Shown: piece by piece, positions 45,452 through 56,520 of the stretch
How positions within the stretch are numbered: the first letter of the stretch is position 1
How the letters are laid out: every line of letters begins with the position of its first letter
From: Corylus avellana
Lineage: Eukaryota > Streptophyta > Magnoliopsida > Fagales > Betulaceae
Length of the DNA stretch: 64,000 nucleotides
Assembly: GCF_901000735.1 (NCBI RefSeq)
Contig: NC_081546.1
Span: forward strand, 5,151,001 to 5,215,000
Direction: 5' to 3'
The notes under the pieces: model-generated
The model's database searches: none
Seen by the model: only the letters and a program-made list of their open reading frames with translations
Told to the model about the DNA's origin: nothing
Translations under genes and position numbers: made by a program

Positions 45452-47419
45452 ATGAACAGGTATGGGCACAGCACTCCTCTACTCCATTTCTGCTTATTTT
45501 TCTTCTTGTTATCTTCTGTGGTCTTCTCTGAATTACCCTCAAACCAAAAAACCACCATGATCAGTCTTTCTAAGGCCATCATGAATAACACAGCTTTAAT
45601 ATGGGATGTGACCAAAGACCCATGTTCATGGAGAGGAGTTACGTGCGGCCCCTCTGGGAATTCTTCCATTACCGAAATCTCTTTATCAGGGGTTTTCCTC
45701 TCCTCCTCAGATTTTCTACCTCTTCTTTGCCAGATAGATTCTTTGGTGAGTCTTGACCTCTCCGACAACCATCTGACCTCAATCCCAGATAAGTTTATCA
45801 CAGATTGTGGTGCGATTGGAGGGCTGCAGCTCTTGAATATTAGCAGAAACTGGTTAGGTGGTACTCTGCCTACGTTTAATGGTTTTGTTGGGTTGAAGTT
45901 CTTGGACTTATCTTTCAATTTCTTGAGTGGAAGCATAAGTTTACAGTTTGAAGGATTGGTTGCCCTCAAAAGTTTGAATCTTAGTTTCAACCTTTTCAAT
46001 GGCCTCATTCCAACCAACCTTGGGAAAGCCATGGCTATGGAGCAGCTTCAGCTCTCAAAGAATTTATTTGAAGGTGGAATCCCTGATCAAATGATCGATT
46101 ACCTGAATTTGACTCTGGTTGACCTGAATCAAAATAAGCTTTCTGGCCCTGTTCCTGTTAGAATTGGAGACCTGTCTAAGTTGGAAGTTTTGATTTTATC
46201 TACCAATTACTTGAGCGGGAAAATCCCAGAAACCCTTTCAAGTATCAGAAGCCTTTCACGTTTTGCAGCCCATCAGAACAATTTTGAAGGTACTATTCCT
46301 AGTGGACTTACAACATTCCTCAGGAACTTGGACCTTAGTTATAATAAGTTAAGTGGGTTGATTCCTTCAGATATGTTGTCACCATCAAATTTGCAGACTG
46401 TAGATTTGTCTTATAATTTGTTAACGGGGCCGATACCTTCAAACACATCTCCAAGCATGGTGAGGTTGAGATTGGGGAGCAATTCGCTTAATGGGACAAT
46501 CCCTACTGCAACATTTGGAAAACTTGAGAAATTGATGTACTTGGAGCTGGAAAACAATAGCTTGACTGGGTTGGTACCTCCAGATTTGGGTTCTTGCCAG
46601 AATTTGATGTTGCTGAATTTGGGAGGGAATAAACTGAATGGTGCATTGCCGGGACAGTTGGGTGGACTTAGCCAACTTCAAGTTATGAAGCTTCAGTCGA
46701 ACAAGCTGGTTGGAGAAATCCCATTTGAAATTACCCAGCTACAGAAATTATTAATATTGAATATGAGCTCGAATTCGCTGAATGGTTCGATACCCTCCAC
46801 GATTTCGAGCTTGCGAGGCCTCGCGAACCTGAATTTACAAGGTAACAATCTCAGTGGTTCAATACCCTACACTATTGCCAGCATGGATTCTCTGTTAGAA
46901 CTCCAGCTTGGAGGAAACCAACTCAGCGGTTTCATTCCAAGGATGCCAGTAAAGCTGCAGATTGTTTTAAATCTCAGCACCAACCTCCTTGCAGGGAAAA
47001 TTCCAGAAAGTCTTTTACAACTTACTGGATTAGAAGTTTTGGATCTCTCAAACAATAAATTGTCAGGAGAGATACCATCACATCTGACTCAAATGGCAGC
47101 CTTGACAAAGTTGCTCCTTTCGAACAACCAGCTCTCTGGAATTATTCCAAAGTTAAGTCCATGGCTTACGTTTGATGCAAATGGAAATAAGGATCTTATT
47201 AACGCTACAACACCAAACACTTCACCAAAATCAGGCAAGAAGGGAAAATCAGTTACAACAGCTTCGGTTATTGGGTTCGCTGCAGTTGGGGTAGTCATTG
47301 GCATTGCTATATCATACAATTTTTACAAGATCAAGTTTTATGTAGCCGTCGTCAAATACCATGGAATCACGGCAGCGATTAGAACCTGCCTTTGGCGAAG
47401 CAAAAGCAACGTTATTTAG
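45452..47419 (+). CDS. LRR receptor-like protein lacking a kinase, 655 aa
   Basis: Intronless frame. Signal peptide from MNRYGHSTPLLHFCLFFFLL to about VVFS. An LRRNT cap with DPCSWRGVTC (about 62-71). Around twenty plant-type LRRs (LxxLxLSxNxLxGxIP) follow. A linker with SPKSGKKGK leads to a single membrane helix (VIGFAAVGVVIGIAISYNF) and a short basic tail of about 35 residues. There is no kinase domain in or after the frame, so it is an RLP-type receptor or a kinase-less derivative of a PXC3-like LRR kinase. Such proteins sit at the plasma membrane and signal through partner kinases; the ligand is unknown. I chose the Met at 45452 rather than 45401, because the duplicate at 49169 starts at the equivalent Met and lacks the upstream one. 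The 5' leader (from about 45252) is also shared with the duplicate. Confidence 0.88.
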   Translation: MNRYGHSTPLLHFCLFFFLLSSVVFSELPSNQKTTMISLSKAIMNNTALIWDVTKDPCSWRGVTCGPSGNSSITEISLSGVFLSSSDFLPLLCQIDSLVSLDLSDNHLTSIPDKFITDCGAIGGLQLLNISRNWLGGTLPTFNGFVGLKFLDLSFNFLSGSISLQFEGLVALKSLNLSFNLFNGLIPTNLGKAMAMEQLQLSKNLFEGGIPDQMIDYLNLTLVDLNQNKLSGPVPVRIGDLSKLEVLILSTNYLSGKIPETLSSIRSLSRFAAHQNNFEGTIPSGLTTFLRNLDLSYNKLSGLIPSDMLSPSNLQTVDLSYNLLTGPIPSNTSPSMVRLRLGSNSLNGTIPTATFGKLEKLMYLELENNSLTGLVPPDLGSCQNLMLLNLGGNKLNGALPGQLGGLSQLQVMKLQSNKLVGEIPFEITQLQKLLILNMSSNSLNGSIPSTISSLRGLANLNLQGNNLSGSIPYTIASMDSLLELQLGGNQLSGFIPRMPVKLQIVLNLSTNLLAGKIPESLLQLTGLEVLDLSNNKLSGEIPSHLTQMAALTKLLLSNNQLSGIIPKLSPWLTFDANGNKDLINATTPNTSPKSGKKGKSVTTASVIGFAAVGVVIGIAISYNFYKIKFYVAVVKYHGITAAIRTCLWRSKSNVI

Positions 47420-47713
47420 GGTCCGAAATCGTATACCAAACGAACCCTTAGATTTTGTCATATATCATTTTCGCAGCTTGCCTGGATAATCTTATATAAG
47501 TGAAGCATGCTTTCTATTGAGAAACCCAAAACTGCTGTAATGGCAATAATGGAAGCAAATGCAATAGAATTGAAAAACATTTTTCTTCGTTTACAAACCT
47601 GATCCTACTTTTTATTTTTATTATTATTTATTTTCTTTTTAACAAAGGAAGATAATAACTCTTAATCTTTTTCTCACTCATCTTTTCTTTTTGAGAAATG
47701 CTAACCATATAGG

Positions 47714-48045
47714 GAGTGGTCGGTCACCCAACCCCACGAACCTTAAGTCATATAATGATTTTGACTACCAGATTTGATGGCCACAATTATTTCCCGTATG
47801 ATAGATAACTTAACTATACCCTTGGGATAAGGGGGTAGTCGATCACCCCACCCCCCCAACCTTGAGCCATCTAGTGGTTTTAATTGCCTGATTTGGTGGC
47901 CACAATTACTCTCTGTATGGTTGGTAACTTGACCATAAACTTGGGGTAAGGCGGCGCTCGGTCACCCCACCTTTGAACCTCGAATCATCTAGCGGTGTCG
48001 ACTATCAGATTTAGTGGCTACGATCACTCTCTATATGGTGATTGG
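47714..48045. repeat. ~120-bp minisatellite, 3 units, 3' of LRR copy 1
   Basis: Three diverged units, each containing GGTCGGTCACCCCACC-like text, CATCTAGTGGTTTTGACT-type text, GATTTGGTGGCCACAAT and ACTTGACCATA. The same array occurs after the second LRR copy (51705-52045). Confidence 0.8.
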
Positions 48046-49168
48046 AGGTGGGTCCAATCAAAGACAGGTTTGTGCAATTTTTTTGGGGGGAGGAAGGAAA
48101 AATACCATTTGGCAACCAAAAAAATGCACTAACGTAGGATTCAACTTCTTCAATACTAATGCGAAAGCTAGACAATTTTCTTCTCTTGCGAGGAATGCTT
48201 AAGCGAATTTGCGTACACCACTTGACCAAATTATAGAAAATTTTAGTTATATCACAATGATGTTGCTCTTAGAATCTAACTGGTATAATGGGGTTAGAAC
48301 AAGAAGCAGCTCTGCTCATGAAGTTAGCACCATGACTAAACCAAACTTTGTCCAAAAGGACAAACAAAAAAACCAAAAACAAAATCTGTCTTTTACATCC
48401 ATGCGAAGCGGCAAGGGGTAAAGAGAACGAGGAAAAAAATTGGCCAAAGGAGAATCTATTGGAAAATTGATCATATAAAGAAACATGGAAAGGAAGAGAG
48501 AAACATATTGACGAAATATAGAGTTCCAGACTTGCAGAAGTTTAGATTCAGAAGTTGGAAGAAGCCATCGTAAGCCTATCTAACATGGTTGTTGTAGTCT
48601 TTCAAAGATATGAATGTTGCCTGAACACATTGCAAGCCACATGGCCTATGATGTTTCTCTCTTGTCCACTGCAGAATCATATGAAACAGTAAAGAAGAAA
48701 AGTAAACATATATGCATAAGGAACCACTTGCTGGCCAATAGAGAGAGAGAGTGAACATATTAAACAAGCATAGCCGTACCTTACTGTGGAATCTTCTCAT
48801 GGAACATCAAATTGCTATCACCCATTTTGCCTCTTCAATTTGAGCTATTGCAGCTCTCAGCTAGAACATGGCAGTGAACTTTAAATAGTCAGTTGCTGGC
48901 CTCTGTGTTTACAACAGTCGGTCTACTTGAGCATAAACTCAATGCACAAATTTGACCCCCTGGAGATTCAATGCTCAACCAACCAACACAGCTCTTTCAT
49001 TCTCTCTTCAGCTGTTCTACATTACATCTCTTCTATTGATTCGTCTATTCCCCTGCCTTCCCTCTTCAGTACCTGAAACCAAACAGTTATTATATATTAG
49101 TCCATACATGCATACATATTTGTGATACAAAAAGCGCTGCAGAATATCTCCCCCATCACGTACCTAAA
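48046..49168. other. Spacer between LRR copies
   Basis: No recognised gene. From 48971 the sequence is a copy of the first gene's leader (CTCAACCAACCAACACAGC onward), which marks the start of the second duplication unit. Confidence 0.6.
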
Positions 49169-51110
49169 ATGAACAGGTATGGGCACAGCACTCCTCTACT
49201 CCATTTCCGCTTATTTTTCTTCTTGTTATCTTCTGTGGTCTTCTCTGAATTACCCACAAACCAAAAAACCACCATGATCAGTCTTTCTAAGGCCATCATG
49301 AACAACACAGCTTTAATATGGGATGTGAACGAAGACCCATGTTCATGGAAAGGAGTTAAGTGCAGCACCCACGGGAATTCTTCCATTGCCGAAATGTCTT
49401 TATCTGGGGTTTTCCCCTCATCCTCAGATTTTCTACCTCTTCTCTGCCAGATAGATTCTTTGGTGAGTCTTGACCTCTCCAACAACCGTCTGACCTCAAT
49501 CCCAGATAATTTTATCACAGATTGTGGTGCGATTGGAGGGCTACAACTCTTGAATATTAGCAGAAACGGGATGGGTGGTACTCTGCCTACGTTTCATGGT
49601 TTTGTTGGGTTGAAGTTCTTGGACTTGTCTTTCAATTCCTTGAACGGAAACATAAGTTTACAGTTTGAAGGATTGGTTGCCCACAAAAGTTTGAATCTTA
49701 GTTCCAACCTTTTCAATGGCCTCATTCCTACCAACCTTGGGAAAGCCATGGCTTTGGAGCAGCTTCGGCTCTCTAAGAATTATTTCGAAGGTGGAATCCC
49801 TGATCAAATGATCGATTACCAGAATTCGACTGTGGTTGACCTGAGTGAAAATAATCTTTCTGGCACAGTTCCTGTTAGAATTGGAGACCTCGATAAGTTG
49901 GAAGTTTTGATTTTATCTACCAATAACTTGAGCGGGGAAATCCCAGAAACCCTTTCAAGTATCAAAAGCCTTTCTCGTTTTGAAGCCTATCAGAACAATT
50001 TTGAAGGTACGATTCCTAGTGGAGTGTGGACTTACAACATTCCTCAGGAAGTAGGACCTTAGTTATAATAAGTTAACTGGGTCGATTCCTTCCATATGTT
50101 TTCACCATCAAATTTACAGACTCTAGATTTGTCTTATAATTTGTTAACGGGATCGATACCTTCAAACATATCTCCAAGCATGGGTGAGGTTGAGATTGGG
50201 GAGCAATTCGCTTGATGGGACAATCCCTTCTGCAACATTTGGAGCACTTGAGAACTTGATGTACTTGGAGCTGCAAAACAATAGCCCGACCGGGTCGGTA
50301 CCTCCGGATTTGGGTTCTTGCCGGAATTTGATGTTGTTGAATTTGGCAGGGAACAAACTGAATGGTGCATTGCCGGGACAGTTGGGTGGACTTAGCCAAC
50401 TTCAAGTTATGAAGATTCAGTCGAACAAGCTGGTTGGAGAAATCCCAGTTGAAATTACCTAACTACAGAGATTATGGATATTGGATATGAGCTGGAATTC
50501 GCTGAATGGTTCGATACCTTCCACGATTTCGAGCTTGCAAGGCCTTACGAACCTGAATTTACAAGGTAACAATCTCAGTGGTTCAATACCCGAGACTATT
50601 GTCAGCATGGATTCTCTGTTAGAACTCCAGCTTGGAGGAAACCAACTTATTGGTAAGATTCCAGGGATGCCGGTAAATCTGCAGATTGCTTTAAATCTCA
50701 GCACCAACCTCCTTGAAGGGCCTATTCCAGAAAGTTTTGCACGACTTTTTGGATTAGAAGTTTTGGATCTCTCAAACAATAAATTGTCAGGAGAGATACC
50801 ACAATATCTGACCCAAATGGCGGCCTTGACACAGTTGCTCCTTTCTAACAACCAGCTCTCTGGAGTTATTCCAGATTTTAATCTATGGCGGCTTACGTTT
50901 GATGCAAAGGGAAATAAGGATCTTTTTAACGCTACAACACCAAACACTTCACCAAAATCAGGCAAGAAGGGAAAATCACTTAATTTGTCTTTTCTTTTGG
51001 ATGAACCAGTTGCTAGTGCTTTGGGTATTGGGTACGTTGTTGGGATAGTCATTGGAATTGCTATATCAAGGAACTGGGTTGTACAAGTAAAGAGCAAGTT
51101 GAACATATGA
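49169..51110 (+). pseudogene. Tandem duplicate of the LRR receptor-like gene, disabled
   Basis: Homologous to 45452-47419 over the whole length, including signal peptide, LRRNT cap (DPCSWKGVKC) and LRRs. It differs at the C-terminus, where NLSFLLDEPVASALGIGYVV replaces the linker and helix start. Three lesions separate it from the open copy. An extra 7 bp (GTGTGGA, about 50024-50030) leads to a stop at 50060. An extra G at about 50182-50184 follows. A CAG-to-TAA change creates a stop at 50460-50462. The first frame (49169-50062) could still give a 297-residue secreted LRR fragment. The last frame (50481-51110) is open to the end. The rest is well preserved, so inactivation looks recent. Confidence 0.9.
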
Positions 51111-52226
51111 TTCCTTCATGTATGTATGTCTGCCCTTATGTAAAATAAAAGCAAACAAGTCTTAAATTGAATTTCATATTAAATCATAAGTTATAAGTCT
51201 ATACAAAATAACGTGTCTATTCAAGCGGATTTTGGCTCTATTGCTTGGATACATTCATTTGTCAATGAACAAGATTACTCGCAAATAGGTTTGGGTTCAG
51301 CATGCTTAAGCTCAACTTGAGCTTGATTTCTTTTTCTTTTTCTTTTTCTCTTTCTTTTTCTACAAACCATAGAGAATCTCCAATGTTTTTCAACTTAGAA
51401 TTCTATTTCAACATGTTATGGTATCCTTTCATAGAAAGCCTAAGTCATAATACTTTATTGATGTTGTGACGTGAAAAAAGGAGTAAGAACTTTTTGAATA
51501 CACACTCTTAACTGACTGAGAATAAATTCAAAAAAATAAAATAAATAAAAGATCACATTTAATAAATTGGTCTGTGCACTTTGAGTTTTGAAGCTTTATC
51601 TCATTATTGCAAAAACGATTGACCATGAGAAATAAATTTGATCTCCATGCAAAGATTCCATGCTTGAGTCTCGACCATACATGTAAATTGCCAAACAACC
51701 CGTGGGGTTGGTTACCCCACCACACGAACCTCAATTCATATAATGGTTTCGACTACTAAATTTGGTGACCACAATCACTCCCCATATATTAGGTAACTTA
51801 GCCATACCCATGGGGGAAGGGGATAGTCAGTCACCCCACCCCCCAACCGCGAGCCATGTAGTGGTTTTAAATGCCAAATTTGATGGCCACAGTTACTCTA
51901 TGTATAAACTATAATGAGTAACTTGACCATAAACTTGGGGTAAAAGGGTGGTCGATCACCCCACCTTTGAACTTCGAACCATCTAGTGGCTTCGACTATT
52001 AGATTTAGTGGCTATGATCACTCTCTATATGGTGGTTGGAGGTGGGTCCAATCAAAGACGGGTTTTGTGAAATTTTTTTTTGATTGAGCAAGCTTCGGAG
52101 TTTCTTCCAACAATTTGAAGAAATTAGATAGAATAGTCGAATCATAGTGCGTCTCTCTCTCAACCAACCACTCCTCTTTCAGTTGAACATCGACATCCCA
52201 GTATAACAGAGAAATTCGTGGAATGA
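51111..52226. other. 3' flank of LRR copy 2 with minisatellite
   Basis: Contains the co-duplicated ~120-bp repeat array at 51705-52045 (motifs as in 47714-48045) and AT-rich filler. A TTTTTCTTTTTCTTTTTC run lies near 51330. No gene is seen. Confidence 0.6.
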
Positions 52227-52403
52227 AAAACTAAGGATGATTTAAGAGGAAGCAAAGGCAAGAAGGAAAATATAATTGAAGCATTCTCTATAGCCAGTGA
52301 ATTCACAAGTGGGATCGTCTTATTAGATGACCCAAGTGGTAGATTTGTTCTCTGTTCTTATGGAGGTGGTATTCACATAATGAAGACGATCTGGAAAGGA
52401 AAT
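52227..52403 (+). other. 59-codon open segment ending at the LTR insertion
   Basis: After a TGA (52224-52226) the frame is open for 59 codons right up to the LTR boundary, then stops inside the LTR (TGT TAG). The deduced peptide has a globular look (SEFTSGIVLLDDPSGRFVLC, SYGGGIHIMKTIWKGN). It could be an exon fragment of an unidentified gene cut by the retrotransposon. After 60502 the pre-insertion frame would close within a few codons. I cannot name a family. Confidence 0.35.
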
Positions 52404-52971
52404 TGTTAGAACAGTTTTCAACACGGTGGATGCGCTTTCTTCAGGATCTTCAACACGTTGTCGTGCACTTCAAATCACTACAAAAAAGACAGCATTGTCA
52501 AGGGGGTCCCCGGTTCCCCGGGGACACTCCGATGCCAAAGTCAGAAAGTTTAAGAGAAATATGGTGCTTCAGTGCACAATAATTCAATACGCTCAATAAT
52601 ATGTGTGAGGATATTTCAGGATTCAAGATCTCTTAGTACCTTGTGTCGGGGCCTATTTATAGGCTCGGAGAGATGAAGTAGACTTGGACTGGATCTTCTT
52701 ATTTGAATTGGTTTGAAAGTCCAGAGTTGAGATAGAACTCAACAGCTATCATGTAGAGATAAACATTCAACAGATATCATGTAGAGATAATCTTGAGTAG
52801 TCATCTTGTAAAGATAAGTAGGACGTCTTTATTCCAATATTATCCTAATTGGAATATAAGACTATCAATTAATTAAATAATCCTTGCTATTTAATTAATA
52901 TTTTCATGGGCCTATCCTTGGCCATTGGGCCCAGAATTTGGTGGGCCTATAGTGTGAATTTATTCTCAACA
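52404..52971 (-). repeat. Outer LTR (3' LTR in element orientation)
   Basis: Begins TGTTAGAACAG and ends TTCTCAACA on the plus strand. It is preceded by GAAAT and nearly identical to 59930-60497. The neighbouring interior (GTTGTTTTCC) lacks the G-rich tract found beside the other family LTRs. Confidence 0.9.
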
Positions 52972-54009
52972 GTTGTTTTCCATATGTGGGCTGTTCCTAA
53001 ATTGCTCTGTCTATATGCAAAGTCATAAAGCAGATTCATAACATCGATTTCAACCGTATGGCTTGTGATGGGTATCCAAGGTGTTTGGAAAATATTATGG
53101 AATTACAAAAGGGAAAATATGAAGGCAAAACAAAATTTGGGACTTCAAAACGATATCTTTAGGACGTATTTTGTGACATTTTGTCTCCTTTTTAAGTGTT
53201 AAAGAATTTGACAAAATAATTCTCAAGTACAATGAAGTCCAAATGTTATTCTAGATGTTACACCCACATGAGATTCCGAGAGATAGGAGGGTGATAAATA
53301 GCACTACTCGGTTCTAAGGCTTTTCAGTTTTTTAAAAAGAGTTCCTTCTATTAGGATATGATGTAAAACCTCATTTTATAGCCTTCAATATTTGACACAT
53401 TAGTTAAAAATATCAAATACAATAAAGATGAAAACGCCGTACTTTAATTCAAATCAACACCATATATTTTTTCATTCATTCTAATCCAACGTCCACCACC
53501 CTCCACCCACCTCCAAACCTTCGACATCAGAGTCTCCAAAACTATCTAAGACAGTGACTTCGGTAGTTTTGTCAATGAGTATTTTATAAATGAGGTATTT
53601 TGTTAAGAGAATAAAAATTATTTGATGTTAAGAGTTATATTATTTTTTTATATTTCAAATTTAAGCATATACTTTCTATTCAAGTGTGCAAAACACCCCA
53701 TTTACACTATGATCTAATTAAAATTATTTTATTTTTCAATTCTATCACAAGAAATGATTCATAATCAAAACTTTTAAGAATCTCAAACAAAATCATACAC
53801 TTTAAATAAAGAAAGTCACAGGTGACCGAAAGTTTCTCAATGTTTTTTCAGTTTTCCTTTTCTTTCTTGTGATAGTTTTTTTTCACGTTGTTTTTTTTAA
53901 TCTCTACTAAATTGTATCTTTCCACGTATTAAGAGACATGTTGTCCTTTCATCTCTCATCAATCTCTCGTCTATCTTTATTTTTAGAGAATCACTTCTAT
54001 AAAGATTTG
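52972..54009. other. Non-coding interior of the LTR element
   Basis: AT-rich DNA with no frame of note and no similarity to the family's other interior segments that I can see. Confidence 0.4.
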
Positions 54010-54191
54010 GAGTAATGCTAAGTACCATGTTTTTATCTTTTTAAAATCCTTTTAAAGTTGATGTGGCTTTCAAAATCACCATTGGATCAAAATTTAAGTA
54101 TGATTCATCTAAAATTTAATAGTGATTTTAAAAGCCTCATCAACTTTAGGAAGATTTTAGGAGGATAAAAAGATGGTACCTAACATTACTC
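54010..54191. repeat. Fold-back MITE (GAGTAATGCTA family), 182 bp
   Basis: The left end GAGTAATGCTAAGTACCATG is mirrored by ATGGTACCTAACATTACTC at the right end. Nearly the whole unit pairs (AAAATCCTTTTAAAGTTGAT with ATCAACTTTAGGAAGATTTT). Confidence 0.8.
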
Positions 54192-54195
54192 AAAG

Positions 54196-55309
54196 GAGTG
54201 CGTCTTCTGTGTGGACGTTGCACAAAAGTCACCTTTTGTGCAACCCACACAATGAATGACAACTCAACATGTAGCAAATTAGAAAATAGGTATGCCTACA
54301 TCTGATTATACTCTCATCAATTCATCATAAATCAAAACCAACAAAGAACAATCCTTTACGCCCAACTCAGTTCACTGTCCTTCACGCCCAACCGCCCCCA
54401 TGCCCAGCCCACCGGCACCCCTCCCAGGCCACGTCCAGCCCGCCCAACCCGCCCAACAATCGGCACCACGCCCAATACACCGGTAAGTTCCTAGTGGAGA
54501 GAGAGGGAGAGAGGTCCAACGGTCTTCTGGGGTGGCGCGGCCACCCTCGACCAGATCTGGATGGCGCCGTCTAGGCCATTGGGTGGCCGGCGATGTTATG
54601 CCTGTTTTGGAGATCTGCGATGCTGCGGGTCTGGAGGTCCGGCAGTGCTGCAGCCATTTGGAGATCAGCGATGCCGCAGGTTTGGAGGTTCAGCGATGCA
54701 GCGGGTTGACGATCGGCGATGTAGCGTGGCTGGGGCTCCGGTTATCTAGGGAACGGTGGCTTTGCAGGCGTGGAGATTGGCAGCGTTGCAGTTCGGTTTG
54801 GAGGTTTAATAAGGTGGCTTGGGTCCTTGGCAGTGGATCGTGAAGCAGGACCAGCAGCGGTTGTTGGGCTGCTGGCTCTCTTTCGTGGGTCTCGCTATGA
54901 CCTGCCTCAAAACCCGCCTAAAACCGTAGTGTATCGCCTCAAAACCGAATTCTAATGCCTCAAAACCGGATTCTAATCTCTCAAAATTGGATTCTAATGG
55001 TTCAAAACTAAAAACTAAAGGTGAAAAGTGAACCCTTTAAGGATTTTATCACCCTAAAGGCTAAAAAAAGGAACTCCGGTGTCAGAGAAACGGCCAGACC
55101 CGTGGGTCTAGCTGTGACCCGCCACCCCCATGGGCTGATGCTCCTCCAAGGCTGCCACTTCTAATTTTTATTTTTTTTAACTGTGAGAATAGGAATTATT
55201 ATGGTATTTTGTTCTCATTTTAAGTTTATATAATAGGCTGATGTGTCAATTGCTGAATGGTGTGCACAAAACAGGGGTTTTGTGCATTCACCACATTGAA
55301 GATATTCTC
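54196..55309. mobile_element. Candidate Pack-MULE with GC-rich cargo
   Basis: About 75-bp imperfect inverted ends: GTCTTCTGTGTGGACGTTGC, ACAAAAG..CTTTTGTGCA and TGACAACTCAACATGTAGC at the left match the reverse complement of the right end (ATCTTCAATGTGGTGAATGC, ACAAAAC..GTTTTGTGCA, TGACACATCAGCCT). The interior at 54360-54950 is strikingly GC-rich compared with everything around it. It includes repeated GGAGATCTGCGATGC/GGAGATCAGCGATGC text also seen at 59629-59646. Captured coding DNA is the usual cause, but no protein family is recognisable. Confidence 0.5.
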
Positions 55310-55498
55310 TACTAAAAAGGGTGGTATAAACTAAGTTCTTTGTGCTCACCAATCAAAATTGAATGCATGAGAAAATCGCGCAAAGTTAAATAAGACCGAA
55401 AACACATGATTAATTTCTCCCCAAGTCACAAAACCCATCATTTTTCCCCTTAGTTGTAAAACCCACCCCCATCCCAAGAGCCTGCCGGACCGGAGACG

Positions 55499-56182
55499 AC
55501 GCCGGCCGGTACATATAACGCCGGGTAGTTCTTCGGTGCTATCTCTCTCCGGCGGCAACCGAGAAGAAACTAAGATGCCGGTTCCCTCCGGTTCTCCGGT
55601 GCTTCCTCTCTCTCACCGGCGGAAGCAGAGAAGAGAAATTGAGATGCCAGTGCCCCTCAATTTCTCCCTTTCTCTCTCACACAGACTGCTAACAAAGAAA
55701 CAATTTCTCTGTCACCCAATAATTAGTTGATGGATCACTTTTAACAGAACTTAATGCTTAATTTCTTTGAACCACACATCAACAAGTTATCAGCTACTGT
55801 AAATGCTTTCAATAACTTTGTAATTGTATGCCTCGCCTGTGGGTTTTTCTCTTCCGTTTCTTTCTTTATCAATCACTGACTCAATCATGTGATTATTTTT
55901 TTAAGGTCAAGTTTGGGAAATTGAGGGCCCATCTCAATTTCTCTTCTCTACTGCGGCCGGAGAGAGAGCACTGGTAGCAGAAAAAAAATTTTCTCTGCTG
56001 CCGGTGTGTGTGAGAGAGAAAAACAGAGATTTTTTTTCCTGTCATTTTCGGTGACACAGAAATTGAGGGGCCATCTCAATTTCTCGTCTCTGCTGCCGCC
56101 GAAGAGACACCACTGGTGCCGGTGAGAGAGAGAGAGGGATAGAGCACCAGAGAACTACTCGGCGTTATCTGTACCGGTGGGC
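55499..56182. mobile_element. Long inverted-repeat element (684 bp)
   Basis: The left arm (CCGGTACATATAACGCCGGG, TAGTTCTTCGGTGCT, GAGAAATTGAGATGCC...CCTCAATTTCT) is mirrored by the right arm (CCATCTCAATTTCTCGTCTC, GGATAGAGCACCAGAGAACT, ACTCGGCGTTATCTGTACCGG). Arms are about 180-220 bp with C/T-rich microsatellite text. This is a TIR-type element or a gene-fragment hairpin. Confidence 0.65.
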
Positions 56183-56268
56183 GTCTTCTCCAGCAAGGTT
56201 TGGCCTGGGCTCCGACAAGGTCTTGGGATGGGTGGGCTTTACGGCCCCGTTTGCCAACAGCCCGGGGC

Positions 56269-56308
56269 CAGCACTGTAGCTGGAACAGTACTGTTCCAAC
56301 TACAGTAC
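56269..56308. repeat. Short hairpin next to a gap
   Basis: ACTGTAGCTGGAACAGTACT pairs with TGTTCCAACTACAGT around the centre AGTACT. It lies in a GGCCCCGTTTGCCAACAGC context typical of MITE ends. The other end is lost in the 100-N gap. Confidence 0.5.
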
Positions 56309-56360
56309 TATATGATATATGCAGAAAAAAGTGTACTTTTCAATATTAATTTTTTTTTTT

Positions 56361-56460
56361 NNNNNNNNNNNNNNNNNNNNNNNNNNNNNNNNNNNNNNNN
56401 NNNNNNNNNNNNNNNNNNNNNNNNNNNNNNNNNNNNNNNNNNNNNNNNNNNNNNNNNNNN
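56361..56460. other. Assembly gap, 100 N
   Basis: Exactly 100 N, a conventional scaffold gap of unknown true size. The right side resumes inside the PBS-proximal interior (CACCGTGATGAATTTTTTT) also seen at 59866-59882. Confidence 0.99.
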
Positions 56461-56520
56461 CACCGTGATGAATTTTTTTTATGAGAAACGAGATAATCGT
56501 TCCCACAGACGGCGCCAAAC

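Noticed and set aside
52404..52971. Interpretation of the left LTR as a solo LTR
   Set aside because: Its own flanks (GAAAT and GTTGT) do not match, whereas GAAAT matches the flank of the LTR ending at 60497, and the two LTRs are nearly identical.
54532..54843. 103-codon GC-rich frame as a gene
   Set aside because: It consists of repeated GDLRCCG/LEISDAAGLEV-like text inside a TIR-bounded island, with no domain and overlapping alternative frames.
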